This document shows, one piece after another, positions 44,724 through 54,554 of a stretch of 64,000 nt of DNA. A program made the position numbers and the translations under genes. The stretch spans positions 1-64,000 of the forward strand of contig JAUIMF010000005.1 of NCBI GenBank assembly GCA_030433415.1, in the 5' to 3' direction. The DNA is from Gammaproteobacteria bacterium. Its GTDB lineage: Bacteria > Pseudomonadota > Gammaproteobacteria > Pseudomonadales > Halieaceae. The notes below the pieces were generated by a model. That model had not been told where the DNA came from. It did no database searches and saw only the letters and a program-made list of their open reading frames with translations. Each line of letters opens with the position of its first letter. Position 1 is the first letter of the stretch.

Positions 44724-46373
44724 GTGGAACGCGAAGCCATGGAATTTGATGTCGTTATCGTCGGTGCAGGACCTGCGGGCTTGTCCGCAGCCTGCCGGGT
44801 AATGCAGCTCGCCCAGGAGCAGGAGCGTGAAATCACTGTCTGCGTCGTCGAAAAAGGCTCCGAAGTAGGCGCCCATATTCTCTCAGGCGCCGTGCTCGAG
44901 CCCCATGCGCTCGAGGAGCTCTTTCCCGACTGGAAAGACAAAGGTGCCCCGCTCCACACGGCGGTGACGGAAGACAACTTCTTCTTTTACACCAGCGAAA
45001 AATCTGCCATCAAACTGCCGGGTTTTGCGATTCCCAAGCCCACGCACAACGACGGCAACTACATTGTGTCCATGGGCAACGTCTGCCGCTGGCTGGCGGA
45101 ACAGGCAGAAGGCCTTGGCGTTGAAGTCTATCCTGGCTTTGCGGCGTCCGAAGTGCTGTTCAATGACGATGGTTCCGTTCGGGGCATCGCGACCGGAGAC
45201 ATGGGTATCAGCGCATCCGGCGAACAGAAAGACAGCTATATGCCGGGCATGGAGCTTCACGCCCGCTACACGCTCTTCGCCGAGGGCTGCCGGGGACACC
45301 TGGGCAAGCAGTTGATCCGGCACTTCAATCTGGACGAAGGCAAGGACCCCCAACATTACGGCATCGGCATCAAAGAGATCTGGGAGATCCCGGCCGAGAA
45401 ACACCAGCCAGGACTTGTGGTGCACGGCCTGGGCTGGCCGCTGAAAGAGAGCGGATCCTCGGGCGGCGCGTTTCTCTATCATGCCGATAACAATCAGGTG
45501 TATATCGGCCTCATCACCGACCTGAACTACAGCAACCCGCACGTATCACCTTACGAAGAGTTCCAGCGCTGGAAGCATCATCCCGAGACGCTCAAGTACC
45601 TCGAAGGCGGTTCACGCCTGAGCTACGGCGCCCGCGCCATCGCCAAGGGCGGCCTGAATTCCCTGCCCCGTATGCAATTCCCCGGCGGCCTGCTCATTGG
45701 CTGCGACGCAGGAACGCTCAACGCGGTGAAAATCAAAGGTAACCACACGGCCATGAAGAGTGGGCTGCTCGCCGCTGAGGCGGTGGTAGAGGCTCTGGCC
45801 AGCGACGCGCCACCCGCCCAGCTGGACAGCTTTGAGAGCAAGCTGCGCGACTCCTGGCTGTATGACGAGCTGTACAGCACGCGTAATTTCTCAGGCTTCA
45901 TGCACAAGTTCGGATTCATGCTGGGCTCCGCCATGGTCTGGATCGACCAGACGATTTTTGGCGGGCGCATGCCGTTCACCCTGAACGACAGCAAGCCTGA
46001 CTATGCGGCGCTCAAGCCCGCGGCAGAGTGCCAGAAAATCAGCTATCCCAAGCCCGACAACGTCATCAGCTTCGACCGACTCTCGTCAGTGTTTTTGTCC
46101 AACACCAACCACGAAGAGGATCAGCCCTGCCATCTGCAGCTGACGGATGACGCGGTTCCCCTGGCCTCCAATCTGCCGCTTTTTGACGAACCGGCACAGC
46201 GTTACTGCCCGGCGGGTGTCTACGAAATCGTGGAGGACGAGGGCGGCAAGCGCTTCCAGATCAATGCCCAGAACTGTGTGCACTGCAAGACCTGCGACAT
46301 CAAGGACCCGACGCAGAATATCGTCTGGACCGTGCCGGAAGGCGGCGGCGGGCCCAACTACCCGGCGATGTAA
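44724..46373 (+). CDS. Electron transfer flavoprotein-ubiquinone oxidoreductase
   Basis: A 549-residue ETF-QO, the membrane-associated flavoprotein that passes electrons from reduced ETF to ubiquinone. The FAD-binding GAGPAGLSAA is near residue 13; substrate and quinone regions follow (KIKGNHTAMKSGLLAAEA, GFMHKFGFMLGS). The C-terminal 4Fe-4S domain has RYCPAGVYEI and NCVHCKTCDIKDPTQNI with four cluster cysteines. The start is GTG 44724, preceded by GAGG (44714-44717) at 6 nt; an in-frame ATG lies five codons later. It is divergent from etfBA and ends at a strong hairpin. Confidence 0.96.
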   Translation: MEREAMEFDVVIVGAGPAGLSAACRVMQLAQEQEREITVCVVEKGSEVGAHILSGAVLEPHALEELFPDWKDKGAPLHTAVTEDNFFFYTSEKSAIKLPGFAIPKPTHNDGNYIVSMGNVCRWLAEQAEGLGVEVYPGFAASEVLFNDDGSVRGIATGDMGISASGEQKDSYMPGMELHARYTLFAEGCRGHLGKQLIRHFNLDEGKDPQHYGIGIKEIWEIPAEKHQPGLVVHGLGWPLKESGSSGGAFLYHADNNQVYIGLITDLNYSNPHVSPYEEFQRWKHHPETLKYLEGGSRLSYGARAIAKGGLNSLPRMQFPGGLLIGCDAGTLNAVKIKGNHTAMKSGLLAAEAVVEALASDAPPAQLDSFESKLRDSWLYDELYSTRNFSGFMHKFGFMLGSAMVWIDQTIFGGRMPFTLNDSKPDYAALKPAAECQKISYPKPDNVISFDRLSSVFLSNTNHEEDQPCHLQLTDDAVPLASNLPLFDEPAQRYCPAGVYEIVEDEGGKRFQINAQNCVHCKTCDIKDPTQNIVWTVPEGGGGPNYPAM

Positions 46374-46392
46374 TTGGCATCAGGCAATAACG

Positions 46393-46424
46393 AAAAAACC
46401 CGGCCAAATGAGCCGGGTTTTTTT
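46393..46424 (+). terminator. Intrinsic terminator after ETF-QO
   Basis: AAAAAACCCGGC (46393-46404) and GCCGGGTTTTTT (46412-46423) pair over 12 bp around a 7-nt loop, followed by T to 46424. The symmetric A/T flanks let it act in both directions, so it may also end the ppiD-DUF1285 transcript from the other side. Confidence 0.9.
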
Positions 46425-46480
46425 ATGCGTACGATGGGCGTCGAGGGACTCTCATCACTGACCATCGCTGACCATCGCTG

Positions 46481-47023
46481 TTATGTTGACGCACCGAGAT
46501 CGATCATCTGCCCATCGCTTTGGATACAGACCCTGTCTCCAATGACAGAAGCCGCCTCGACCAGCCGATACCAGGCAGCCCGACTGATCTGAGCGCTTAA
46601 TCCGTTGGGCAGCGAGACCCACGGTGCGGGGTCATCCTGGGCGGTGTTAAGAGCAGCTGGGGTCAGACGACAACGCCCTCCCGTGTTCAGCAGCACGGAC
46701 CAGGTCGGCCCCTCTGGCCCCTGCTCCAGTACACAGTCGATACCTTGCAGAGCGTGACGCTCAACGCTGATCTGCCACTTCTCGGCGGGCGTGACCAGGT
46801 AGTAGTTGCCGTCATCCTCCCGGCGCAGAATCGAGGCGAATAGACGCACAAGTCCTTCGCGCTGAATCTCTCGCCCTTCATGGATCCAGCGGCCATCGGC
46901 CTCGATGTGCAGGTCCATCACGCCACTGAGATCGGGTGACCACGCCGCCAAGGTTTCTGGCGAGGGCAACCCTGCCGTGTTTGCGACTACCGTATCGACG
47001 AACGCCTGCAGCGATTCAGCCAT
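46481..47023 (-). CDS. DUF1285 family protein
   Basis: A 180-residue protein of DUF1285, a family of two small beta-rich domains with no known biochemical role. The signature is easy to see: WSPDLSGVMDLHIEADGRWI, IQREGLVRLFASILRRED and YYLVTPAEKWQISVE. No signal peptide or membrane segment is visible. It starts 7 bp after the ppiD stop, so the two share a transcript. Linkage to ppiD is the only functional hint. A short direct repeat (GACCATCGCT twice, near 46460) lies just outside its 3' end. Confidence 0.85.
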   Translation of the reverse strand: MAESLQAFVDTVVANTAGLPSPETLAAWSPDLSGVMDLHIEADGRWIHEGREIQREGLVRLFASILRREDDGNYYLVTPAEKWQISVERHALQGIDCVLEQGPEGPTWSVLLNTGGRCRLTPAALNTAQDDPAPWVSLPNGLSAQISRAAWYRLVEAASVIGDRVCIQSDGQMIDLGAST

Positions 47024-47030
47024 AGGGCCC

Positions 47031-48887
47031 TCAGTAGGTGACGACTTCTGCCCGTTCGCGCAGCGCCTGCTCTAACTGCTGCTGGGTGACGCCGCCGTAC
47101 TGCCCAGCCAACTGCTGACTCAGGCCTGCTCGTTGCGCGGGCGGAAGGCTGTCAATGCTGCCAGCAGTCACGCGGGTAAACTCCAGTACATAGAGGGCGT
47201 CGCTGTCATCGCTCACGATGCGTCGACGGGGCTCATCTCCGGGGGCTGCCATGGCGAACAGGGCATCGCGAACGGCGGCGGGAATACGTTGACTGTCGCG
47301 CGTGGCCCCAAGCTCAACCTGCCACTGCAGACCCGCGCCATTGGCTGCGTCTTCGACGCTGAGACCTTCGTTGATGCTGGCCAGAAGGGCCTCGGCCTGC
47401 TCCGACGCGGCATCCCGCGCGATGCGGTCACGCAGTATCGATTCGATCTCACCTCGAACATCGGCAAGCGGTTGCGGTGCAGGCGGCTGACGGGACGCAA
47501 CACGCAGGGCGACAAATTCGTCGGGGCCGAGTTCAATGACCTCACTATTGTGACCTGCCTCAAGTACGTCTTCAGAGAATGCCGCCTGTTGTATACGGGG
47601 GTTTGCAAACAGGCCCTCGGTCTGATTGCGCGATACGGGATCCGAGGTCTTTACTGTGATGTCGAGAGCGGCGGCAGGCTCCGCGAGGTCTATGGCGTTG
47701 AAGGCCAGGTCGCGCAAGCGTTCGACATCGCGCAACAACGCGTCGGACGCCTCACGTGCCTGAATGCGTCGCTCGAGCTCACCGGCAACCTCTTCGTAGG
47801 TCACGGCGGAACCTTCACGGCGGTCCGTTACCAGCACGAGGTGCAACCCCGCATCGGTACGCACCGTGCCTCGCTCGCCCACTGCCAGCCCGGCGATGAC
47901 GGCTTCCATCTCTTCAGGAAACGCACTGCCAGCGGTGTAGCCAAGGTCCCCACCGGCGTCAGCAGAACCAATATCGTCGGAGAACTCCTTCGCTGCGTCA
48001 GCAAAGCTCATACCGCCCTCAAGCGCCGCCTCTACCGCCTGCAGCCGGCTTTCGCCCTCACCGCCTTCCAGGAGCACGTGAGACACGCGGGCCTCGGTCG
48101 GCACCTCGTATTCGTCGCGCACCAATTCAAATTCTTCGCGCACCCGAGCCTCGTCCACCGGCTGATAATAATCCTCGGCTCGCAGTTCCACGTACTCCAG
48201 CACGACGGTTTCTTCGCTCAGGAACGCGTCACTGTTGTCGTCATAGTAGGCCTGTATCTCGTCGTCACTCACCTCGGTAGAGAGTCGAAAATCCACCAGT
48301 GGTAACGTCACATAGCGAACGTCGCGGCCTTCCAGGGCAATGGAGGCAGCGAGGGATACTTCAGCAGGCGTCGCAAAGTCACTACCGGCGACGCCAGCGC
48401 GAAGCTGCCCAATCAGCATATCTTCGGTCAGGCGCTGGTTGAACAGTGCTGGTGTGAAGCCGGCGTTGGCCAGGGTGCTCTGGAACATATCTCTCGAAAA
48501 ACGCCCATCGATCTGGAACTGTTCCATGGACGCGATAATGCTGCTGATAGCCTGCTCTGACGTCGACAGCCCGAGTTCGGCGGCGCCCTGACGGACAATT
48601 TCGCGGCTGACCAGCGACTCCAGCGCCGCCTGGCTCAGCCGCGCTTCGTCGAGCAGCGCAGGGTCGGCGTTGTCTCCCATGAGGGCCAGCAACTGCCGTT
48701 GCTGCACCGAGAGCTCCTGCTGTAGCGCATAGGCCGTAATCTCCTCACCGTTGACTTCAGCAACGCTGTTGGTGCCCCCACTGAACAGCAGCGACTCGAT
48801 ACCAAAAATCGAGAACGAAACCACGATCAGACCGATAATGATCTTGGCGATGGTTCCCTGAATATTTGAACGAATGTCCTGAAGCAT
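47031..48887 (-). CDS. ppiD: Periplasmic chaperone / peptidyl-prolyl isomerase PpiD
   Basis: A 618-residue inner-membrane-anchored chaperone that helps proteins leaving the Sec translocon. It starts MLQDIRSNIQGTIAKIIIGL with one membrane helix (about 14-34), followed by a SurA-like N-terminal chaperone domain (about 35-220), a parvulin-type domain (about 260-360, ARVSHVLLEGGE and AGGDLGYTAGS), and a C-terminal chaperone region. Its position after hupB is the conserved gammaproteobacterial order. The hupB terminator lies between them, so it probably has its own promoter in 48888-48990. Confidence 0.94.
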   Translation of the reverse strand: MLQDIRSNIQGTIAKIIIGLIVVSFSIFGIESLLFSGGTNSVAEVNGEEITAYALQQELSVQQRQLLALMGDNADPALLDEARLSQAALESLVSREIVRQGAAELGLSTSEQAISSIIASMEQFQIDGRFSRDMFQSTLANAGFTPALFNQRLTEDMLIGQLRAGVAGSDFATPAEVSLAASIALEGRDVRYVTLPLVDFRLSTEVSDDEIQAYYDDNSDAFLSEETVVLEYVELRAEDYYQPVDEARVREEFELVRDEYEVPTEARVSHVLLEGGEGESRLQAVEAALEGGMSFADAAKEFSDDIGSADAGGDLGYTAGSAFPEEMEAVIAGLAVGERGTVRTDAGLHLVLVTDRREGSAVTYEEVAGELERRIQAREASDALLRDVERLRDLAFNAIDLAEPAAALDITVKTSDPVSRNQTEGLFANPRIQQAAFSEDVLEAGHNSEVIELGPDEFVALRVASRQPPAPQPLADVRGEIESILRDRIARDAASEQAEALLASINEGLSVEDAANGAGLQWQVELGATRDSQRIPAAVRDALFAMAAPGDEPRRRIVSDDSDALYVLEFTRVTAGSIDSLPPAQRAGLSQQLAGQYGGVTQQQLEQALRERAEVVTY

Positions 48888-48992
48888 GGTGTTGGGCCTG
48901 AAACTGGGTGCGGCGAACTGGGTAAGCTGAGGGTCTATACAGCGAGCATTGAAAACTGGCGGAATTCTACTGGAACGACCTGCATGGAAAAA

Positions 48993-49012
48993 GGGCCCGC
49001 GATGGCGGGCCC
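48993..49012 (-). terminator. Intrinsic terminator of hupB
   Basis: GGGCCCGC (48993-49000), loop GATG, GCGGGCCC (49005-49012): an 8-bp perfect GC stem. On the minus strand it runs into TTTTT (complement of 48988-48992). It lies about 250 bp after the hupB stop, so the transcript carries a long 3' tail containing the 17-bp repeats. Confidence 0.85.
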
Positions 49013-49035
49013 AGCTTATTCGAAACGCCCTGCAG

Positions 49036-49137
49036 CATCACAGGCTTAGCCACATCACAGGCCTAGCTACGTTACAGGCATAGCTGCGTTACAGGCCTGG
49101 CTGCATTACAGGTTTAGCTACGTCACAGGTTTGGCTG
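49036..49137. repeat. Six tandem copies of a 17-bp unit in the hupB 3' region
   Basis: Six head-to-tail 17-bp units start at 49036, 49053, 49070, 49087, 49104 and 49121, with plus-strand consensus YRTYACAGGYHTRGCTR. The TACAGG or CACAGG core is invariant as ACAGG and each unit ends in GCT or GCC plus a purine. Units differ at 2-6 positions, so the array is old or selected rather than a fresh slippage product. It lies between the hupB stop and its terminator. Units abut with no spacers, so it is not a CRISPR. No protein family codes through it. Confidence 0.85.
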
Positions 49138-49263
49138 ATCCCCACGGGAAACAGGCAATACCTACGAGGACCGCAGGCAGAGGCAATACGAATCCGCGAA
49201 CTTAGTGACCGACCCGGGGCGAGCAATTCACCCCAGACCGTAGCACCGCTGGTGCAGGAGCTG

Positions 49264-49539
49264 TCAGCTATTGACGGCGTCCTTGAGTGCTTTACCCGCC
49301 TTGAAACCGGGAACCGTGGACGGCTTGATCTGGATGGTTTCGCCAGTCTGGGGATTGCGGCCCTCACGTCCGGCGCGATGTTTTACAGAGAACGTACCAA
49401 AACCCACCAGGGAGACCTGGTCTCCACGCTTGAGTGCATCGGTAACGCTGTCAATGACAGCGTCCAGGGCACGACCAGCGTCGGATTTGTTGATATCGGC
49501 GGCGGATGCTATGGCATCGATGAGGTCAGACTTGTTCAC
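49264..49539 (-). CDS. hupB: DNA-binding protein HU-beta
   Basis: A 91-residue HU protein that bends DNA without sequence specificity and compacts the nucleoid. It has the full fold: [21 protein letters not shown] helix pair, [23 protein letters not shown] with the DNA-arm, and the C-terminal [15 protein letters not shown]. The Pro at the arm tip is in NPQTGE. The start is GTG 49539 with AGGGGA 5 nt upstream. Lon and HU-beta adjacency is the conserved order. The transcript ends in a repeat-bearing 3' tail. Confidence 0.97.
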   Translation of the reverse strand: MNKSDLIDAIASAADINKSDAGRALDAVIDSVTDALKRGDQVSLVGFGTFSVKHRAGREGRNPQTGETIQIKPSTVPGFKAGKALKDAVNS

Positions 49540-49833
49540 TAAGGTCCCCTAATGTAGTTGTAATCGCCCCGTGTCAGGAGCGTCCCACGCAACTCCGGCG
49601 GATGTCGGCCGCTGCGCCGCTGCGTTGCCACTGCTGCGCCGCTACGTGAGGTGTCTATTGTTTGCTGACAGCCGGCAGTCAGGCTGTCGTCATGTCATTC
49701 GTCGAGTCAGGATGGGCGCAGGAGTGATTCGCTGGGTTCCACTGACAAGACCCGCGACTGTATACCAGCCACTTCGAAAGGGTCAACCGCGCGGCGCCAA
49801 TTCCGGAAAATTTAGGCGCCGCGGGCACTGCTA

Positions 49834-52245
49834 TCAGTGTGTATTGATGCGATTTTCGCCTTCGGTAGCACCACTATCGGCGCCCACCGTTGATCCCGCG
49901 AGATAGTCCTCGTCGGACAACGGTTTGGGCGGTGCCTCGAGCGCAATTGCCAGCACTTCGTCGATCCATTTAACGGCGACGATGTCCAGATCGGCCTTGA
50001 TGTTGTCAGGCACCTCCTGCAGGTCCCGCTCATTCTCCTTCGGAATGATTACGGTCTTGATACCGCCGCGGCGCGCCGCCAGCAGCTTCTCTTTGAGACC
50101 ACCGATCGGCAGCACCTCGCCACGCAGCGTGATTTCACCGGTCATGGCGACATCGGAACGTACGGGAATCTCCGTGCACACCGACACCAGGGCCGTACAC
50201 ATGGCGACACCGGCACTGGGGCCATCTTTGGGCGTGGCGCCTTCGGGTACGTGAATGTGTACATCGTGGCGATCGTGGTAGGCCGCGGGGATGCCGAGTA
50301 GCTGAGAACGACTGCGTACAACCGTGCTGGCCGCCTGAATCGACTCCTGCATGACATCGCCAAGGGAACCGGTCTTTACGTAGCGCCCTTTACCGGCAAC
50401 TGCAGCCGCCTCGATGGTCAGCAGTTCGCCACCGACGGACGTCCAGGCCAGACCCGTGACCTGCCCAATCTTGTTCTCTTCCTCGGCCACGCCATAGTTG
50501 AATTTACGCACACCCAACAGATCCGAAAGCATATCGGCGGTGACCGTTGCGCCGGACTCTCGCTCACCCAGCGCAAGGGCTTTCACCATCTTGCGACAGA
50601 GCTTGGCCACCTCGCGTTCCAGGGCCCGCACGCCCGCCTCGCGCGTGTAGTAGCGAATAACGTCGATCAGAGCCGACTCATCAATGGTCAGCTCATCGGC
50701 TTTCAGGCCGTTGCGTTTCATCTGCTTCGGGATCAGGTAGCGCTGGGCGATATTGAGCTTCTCGTCCTCGGTGTAGCCCGGCAGCCGAATCACCTCCATA
50801 CGATCCAGCAACGGGCCGGGAATGTTCATGGTGTTGGAGGTGCACACGAACATGACGTCAGACAGGTCATAGTCCACTTCCAGGTAGTGATCATTGAACT
50901 GGTGGTTCTGCTCCGGGTCCAGCACCTCAAGCAGCGCGGACGCGGGATCGCCCCGGTGGTCCATGCCCATCTTGTCGATCTCGTCGAGCAGGAATAGCGG
51001 GTTGCGCACCCCTGCCTTCGCCATTTTCTGCAAAAGCTTGCCCGGCATGGAGCCAATATAGGTGCGGCGGTGTCCGCGAATCTCGGCTTCGTCCCGCACA
51101 CCGCCCAGCGCCATGCGCACAAATTTGCGGTTGGTGGAGCGGGCGATGGATTCGCCGAGCGAGGTCTTACCAACGCCGGGAGGACCAACAAGGCAAAGCA
51201 CGGGGCCCTTCACCTTGCGCACGCGCTTTTGCACGGCCAGATATTCAAGAATCCGCTCCTTCACCTCTTCGAGGCCATAATGGTCCTCGTCGAGGATATC
51301 CGTCGCGCGTTTAAGGTCATGCTTGACCTTGCTGCGCTTGGACCAGGGCACGTTGACCATCCAATCGATGTAGCTGCGCAGCACCGAAGCCTCGGCCGAC
51401 ATGGGTGACATCATCTTGAGTTTCGCCAGCTCTGCCATGGCTTTGTCTTTGGCCTCGTCGGGCATCTTGGCGTCGGCGATACGCTGTTCGAGCTCGTCGG
51501 CTTCATTCGGCGCTTCGTCCATGTCGCCAAGCTCTTTCTGAATCGCCTTCATCTGCTCATTCAGGTAGTACTCGCGCTGGCTTTTCTCCATCTGTTTCTT
51601 GACGCGGCCCCGGATGCGTTTTTCGACCTGGAACACGTCGATTTCGGCTTCCATGAGTCCCATGAGGTATTCCAGGCGAGCCTTGACGCCAGCGATCTCA
51701 AGGATCTTCTGTTTCTGGTCGAGCTCGACACCCATGTGCGCGGCAATGGTGTCGGCAAGGCGCCCTGGCTCATCGATACCCGTGAGCGAGGTGAGCACCT
51801 CGGCAGGCACTTTTTTGCTGAGCGTGACGTACTTTTCGAAGTGGGCGGTGGTGGTCCGCATGAGGCCGTCGGTTTCGTCCTCATCGGGTTCATCGCTCTC
51901 GATCTCACGGATGCCGGCAACGGCGAACTCGCCCTCGTCGTTGACGTGGTCAACGGCGGCGCGGAATCCACCCTCGACAAGCACCTTGATCGTGCCATCA
52001 GGCAATTTGAGCAGCTGCAGAATATTCGAGACCGTACCGACCTGGTACAGATCGTCAGCCTGGGGCTCGTCATCAGCGGCATTGCGCTGGGCAACCAGAA
52101 GGACCTGCTTGTCATTGGCCATGGCGTGTTCGAGCGCTTCGATGGAGCGCTCCCTGCCGACGAAAAGCGGCAGCACCATGTGCGGATAGACCACCACATC
52201 CCGCAGGGGCAGCAGGGGTAATTCCAAAGCGGGGTGTTCACCCAT
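49834..52245 (-). CDS. lon: ATP-dependent protease Lon
   Basis: An 803-residue Lon that unfolds and degrades damaged and regulatory proteins. The N-terminal substrate-binding domain (about 10-205, LPLLPLRDVVVYPHMVLPLF) leads to a helical bundle, the AAA+ module with Walker A GPPGVGKTSLGESIARS and DEIDKMGMDHRGDP, and the protease domain with the catalytic Ser in PKDGPSAGVAM and Lys in the following RRGGIKTVIIPKEN region. GGGAGA precedes the ATG. It lies between clpX and hupB. No convincing sigma-32 promoter was found in the 194 bp upstream. Confidence 0.98.
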   Translation of the reverse strand: MGEHPALELPLLPLRDVVVYPHMVLPLFVGRERSIEALEHAMANDKQVLLVAQRNAADDEPQADDLYQVGTVSNILQLLKLPDGTIKVLVEGGFRAAVDHVNDEGEFAVAGIREIESDEPDEDETDGLMRTTTAHFEKYVTLSKKVPAEVLTSLTGIDEPGRLADTIAAHMGVELDQKQKILEIAGVKARLEYLMGLMEAEIDVFQVEKRIRGRVKKQMEKSQREYYLNEQMKAIQKELGDMDEAPNEADELEQRIADAKMPDEAKDKAMAELAKLKMMSPMSAEASVLRSYIDWMVNVPWSKRSKVKHDLKRATDILDEDHYGLEEVKERILEYLAVQKRVRKVKGPVLCLVGPPGVGKTSLGESIARSTNRKFVRMALGGVRDEAEIRGHRRTYIGSMPGKLLQKMAKAGVRNPLFLLDEIDKMGMDHRGDPASALLEVLDPEQNHQFNDHYLEVDYDLSDVMFVCTSNTMNIPGPLLDRMEVIRLPGYTEDEKLNIAQRYLIPKQMKRNGLKADELTIDESALIDVIRYYTREAGVRALEREVAKLCRKMVKALALGERESGATVTADMLSDLLGVRKFNYGVAEEENKIGQVTGLAWTSVGGELLTIEAAAVAGKGRYVKTGSLGDVMQESIQAASTVVRSRSQLLGIPAAYHDRHDVHIHVPEGATPKDGPSAGVAMCTALVSVCTEIPVRSDVAMTGEITLRGEVLPIGGLKEKLLAARRGGIKTVIIPKENERDLQEVPDNIKADLDIVAVKWIDEVLAIALEAPPKPLSDEDYLAGSTVGADSGATEGENRINTH

Positions 52246-52375
52246 GATCGTCTCCCGAAATCAGCGAGGGCAGCCCACAAAGGCCGCGAGGCAAAAGATT
52301 GATATGAGGGCGAGTAAGAAGAAATCAACCGTCGCCGCGTACCGTTACCCCGATATCGGCGCCAAATCAAGAAAC

Positions 52376-52393
52376 GTCGGGATGCGTCCCGAC
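52376..52393 (-). terminator. Hairpin between clpX and lon
   Basis: GTCGGGA (52376-52382), loop TGCG, TCCCGAC (52387-52393). On the minus strand it is followed by GTTTCTTGATTT, a weak T-rich tract, so it could partly end the clpPX transcript before lon. The rest of the 52246-52439 gap shows no other clear element; CCGATATCGG nearby is a 10-bp palindrome. Confidence 0.5.
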
Positions 52394-52439
52394 CCGCCCC
52401 GGAACGCCGCGCCCGCGGGGAGCGCGGCTGTTGCTCGCC

Positions 52440-53726
52440 CTACTCTTCCGGCGCGGCGACGCGCGCCGGCTCGTTGTTCTGGTAGACCAGCAATGGTTCG
52501 GAGTCTCCGCGTATCACGGATTCGTCGATGACCACCTTGGCGACGTCATCGCGGGACGGAATACTGTACATGGAGTCGAGCAGCACCGCCTCCAGGATCG
52601 AGCGCAGGCCCCGGGCTCCGGTCTTGCGTTCCATCGCCTTCTCGGCGACTGCCCGCAGACCGTCTTCGCGGAAGTCGATCTCGACGTCTTCCATTTCGAA
52701 GAGTTTGCCATACTGCTTGGTCAGGGAGTTACGCGGTTCCGTCAGGATCTGCACCAGCGCCGCAATATCCAACTCCTCGAGTGTCGCGATGACCGGCAGG
52801 CGCCCCACGAATTCAGGGATCAGGCCGTACTGCACCAGGTCCTCGGGTTCGAGGTCAAACAACACTTCGCCGACGTTACGGCTTTCGTCCTTACTGTGAA
52901 CCTGCGCACCAAAGCCAATACCGCCTTTCTCGGAACGGTCGCGAATGACCTTGTCCAGCCCCGCAAAAGCACCGCCACAGATAAACAGGATGTTGGAAGT
53001 GTCGACCTGCAGGAACTCCTGCTGGGGGTGTTTGCGACCGCCCTGGGGAGGTACGGACGCCACGGTGCCTTCGATAAGCTTCAGCAGTGCCTGCTGAACA
53101 CCCTCGCCAGAGACATCGCGGGTGATAGAGGGATTGTCAGACTTGCGCGAAATCTTGTCGATTTCGTCGATGTAAACAATGCCCACCTGGGCCTTGTCCA
53201 CGTCGTAATCGCATTTCTGCAGCAGTTTCTGGATGATGTTCTCGACGTCTTCGCCAACGTAGCCCGCTTCTGTGAGCGTCGTGGCGTCAGCGATGGTAAA
53301 GGGCACATCCAACAGGCGCGCCAGCGTTTCGGCGAGCAGGGTCTTACCCGAGCCGGTGGGACCGACGAGCAATATGTTGCTCTTACCCAGTTCCACGTCA
53401 TCACCGCGGCCGCCCCCATAGCGAAGGCGCTTGTAGTGGTTGTACACGGCTACCGACAGCACCTTTTTCGCGCGCTGCTGGCCAATCACGTACTCGTCGA
53501 GGATCGCGTTGATTTCTTGCGGCACAGGCAGTTTCTCGCTGCCCTCTTCCGCGCTGCTCTCTTGAACTTCTTCGCGAATGATGTCGTTGCACAGGTCAAC
53601 GCACTCGTCGCAAATGAACACGGAAGGCCCGGCGATGAGCTTGCGCACCTCATGCTGGCTCTTGCCGCAAAAGGAACAATACAGAAGCTTGCCGCTGTCG
53701 TCCGACCCTGAAGAGTCCTTGGTCAT
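52440..53726 (-). CDS. clpX: ClpX unfoldase subunit of the ClpXP protease
   Basis: A 428-residue AAA+ unfoldase that feeds substrates to ClpP. The N-terminal zinc domain has the four cysteines of LYCSFCGKS and [10 protein letters not shown]. Then come Walker [20 protein letters not shown], Walker [11 protein letters not shown], the pore-loop [10 protein letters not shown], the IGF loop that docks on ClpP (GIGFGAQV), and sensor-2 [16 protein letters not shown]-type ribosome-binding site lies about 11 nt before the ATG. It follows clpP in the standard tig-clpP-clpX-lon order. Confidence 0.98.
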   Translation of the reverse strand: MTKDSSGSDDSGKLLYCSFCGKSQHEVRKLIAGPSVFICDECVDLCNDIIREEVQESSAEEGSEKLPVPQEINAILDEYVIGQQRAKKVLSVAVYNHYKRLRYGGGRGDDVELGKSNILLVGPTGSGKTLLAETLARLLDVPFTIADATTLTEAGYVGEDVENIIQKLLQKCDYDVDKAQVGIVYIDEIDKISRKSDNPSITRDVSGEGVQQALLKLIEGTVASVPPQGGRKHPQQEFLQVDTSNILFICGGAFAGLDKVIRDRSEKGGIGFGAQVHSKDESRNVGEVLFDLEPEDLVQYGLIPEFVGRLPVIATLEELDIAALVQILTEPRNSLTKQYGKLFEMEDVEIDFREDGLRAVAEKAMERKTGARGLRSILEAVLLDSMYSIPSRDDVAKVVIDESVIRGDSEPLLVYQNNEPARVAAPEE

Positions 53727-53843
53727 TGGCTTATATCGCCTCCACGTTACTGCCAGCGGTTTTAGGGTGATGTTTTTCGGCGACTAATGCAAGTCCGGGG
53801 CGGTCATAGTGCGCCCTGGAGCACAGCCTGGAAGTTGCCAGAA

Positions 53844-54482
53844 TCAGTCAGCGGAGGCCGTGACGCGCGAGGCGACAACCTCGTCGACCAGACCATAATC
53901 CCGGCTCTGCTCCGCATCCATGAAGCGATCGCGTTCAGTGTCGCGCTCGATGACCTCAAGGGGCTGGCCGGTGTGCTCCGACATCAACTTGTTCAAGCGC
54001 TCGCGGATGATGAGGATCTCCCGCGCCTGAATGTCGATATCGGTTGCCTGACCCTGGGCGCCACCGCTGGGCTGGTGAATCATGGTACGCGCGTTGGGTA
54101 GGCAGAAGCGCTTACCCTTTGCGCCACCGCACAGCAGGAATGCCCCCATGGAGGCCGCCTGTCCGACGCACATGGTACTGACATCCGGCTTGATGAACTG
54201 CATGGTGTCGTAGATCGACAGCCCCGCGGTGACCGAGCCACCGGGGGAGTTGATGTACAGATGGATGTCTTTATCGGGGTTTTCCGACTCCAGAAACAGC
54301 AGTTGGGCCACCACCAGGTTCGCCATGTGGTCCTCTACGGGACCGACGAGAAAGATCACCCGCTCTTTGAGCAGGCGTGAGTAGATATCGTAGGAACGCT
54401 CACCGCGGGACGTCTGCTCCACCACCATGGGAACCAGCCCCAGGTTGTGAACATCCGGTGCCATGCCTTCGATCTGACCCAT
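53844..54482 (-). CDS. clpP: ClpP proteolytic subunit
   Basis: A 212-residue serine protease that forms the double-heptamer ClpP chamber. The catalytic triad falls exactly at the E. coli precursor numbering: Ser111 (GQAASMGA), His136 (TMIHQPSGG) and Asp185. A short N-terminal propeptide region ([19 protein letters not shown]) is probably processed. The frame runs up to 54533 but the ATG at 54482 has AGGAG about 9 nt upstream. It lies between tig and clpX. Confidence 0.97.
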   Translation of the reverse strand: MGQIEGMAPDVHNLGLVPMVVEQTSRGERSYDIYSRLLKERVIFLVGPVEDHMANLVVAQLLFLESENPDKDIHLYINSPGGSVTAGLSIYDTMQFIKPDVSTMCVGQAASMGAFLLCGGAKGKRFCLPNARTMIHQPSGGAQGQATDIDIQAREILIIRERLNKLMSEHTGQPLEVIERDTERDRFMDAEQSRDYGLVDEVVASRVTASAD

Positions 54483-54554
54483 GTAACCCGCTCCTGTCGT
54501 TGTGTTGTTTGTATCTGCCCGGCAACAAGCCACCGGGCCGATCTTGCTGATTGC

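Noticed and set aside
47133-48305. 390-codon plus-strand frame
   Set aside because: Antisense shadow of ppiD; composition is not protein-like.
49036-49137. CRISPR array
   Set aside because: The 17-bp units abut directly with no unique spacers, and there are no cas genes.
52246-52439. Sigma-32 heat-shock promoter of lon
   Set aside because: A CTTGAT occurs on the minus strand but no CCCCAT-like -10 lies at a workable distance.
52431-53711. 426-codon plus-strand frame
   Set aside because: Antisense shadow of clpX.
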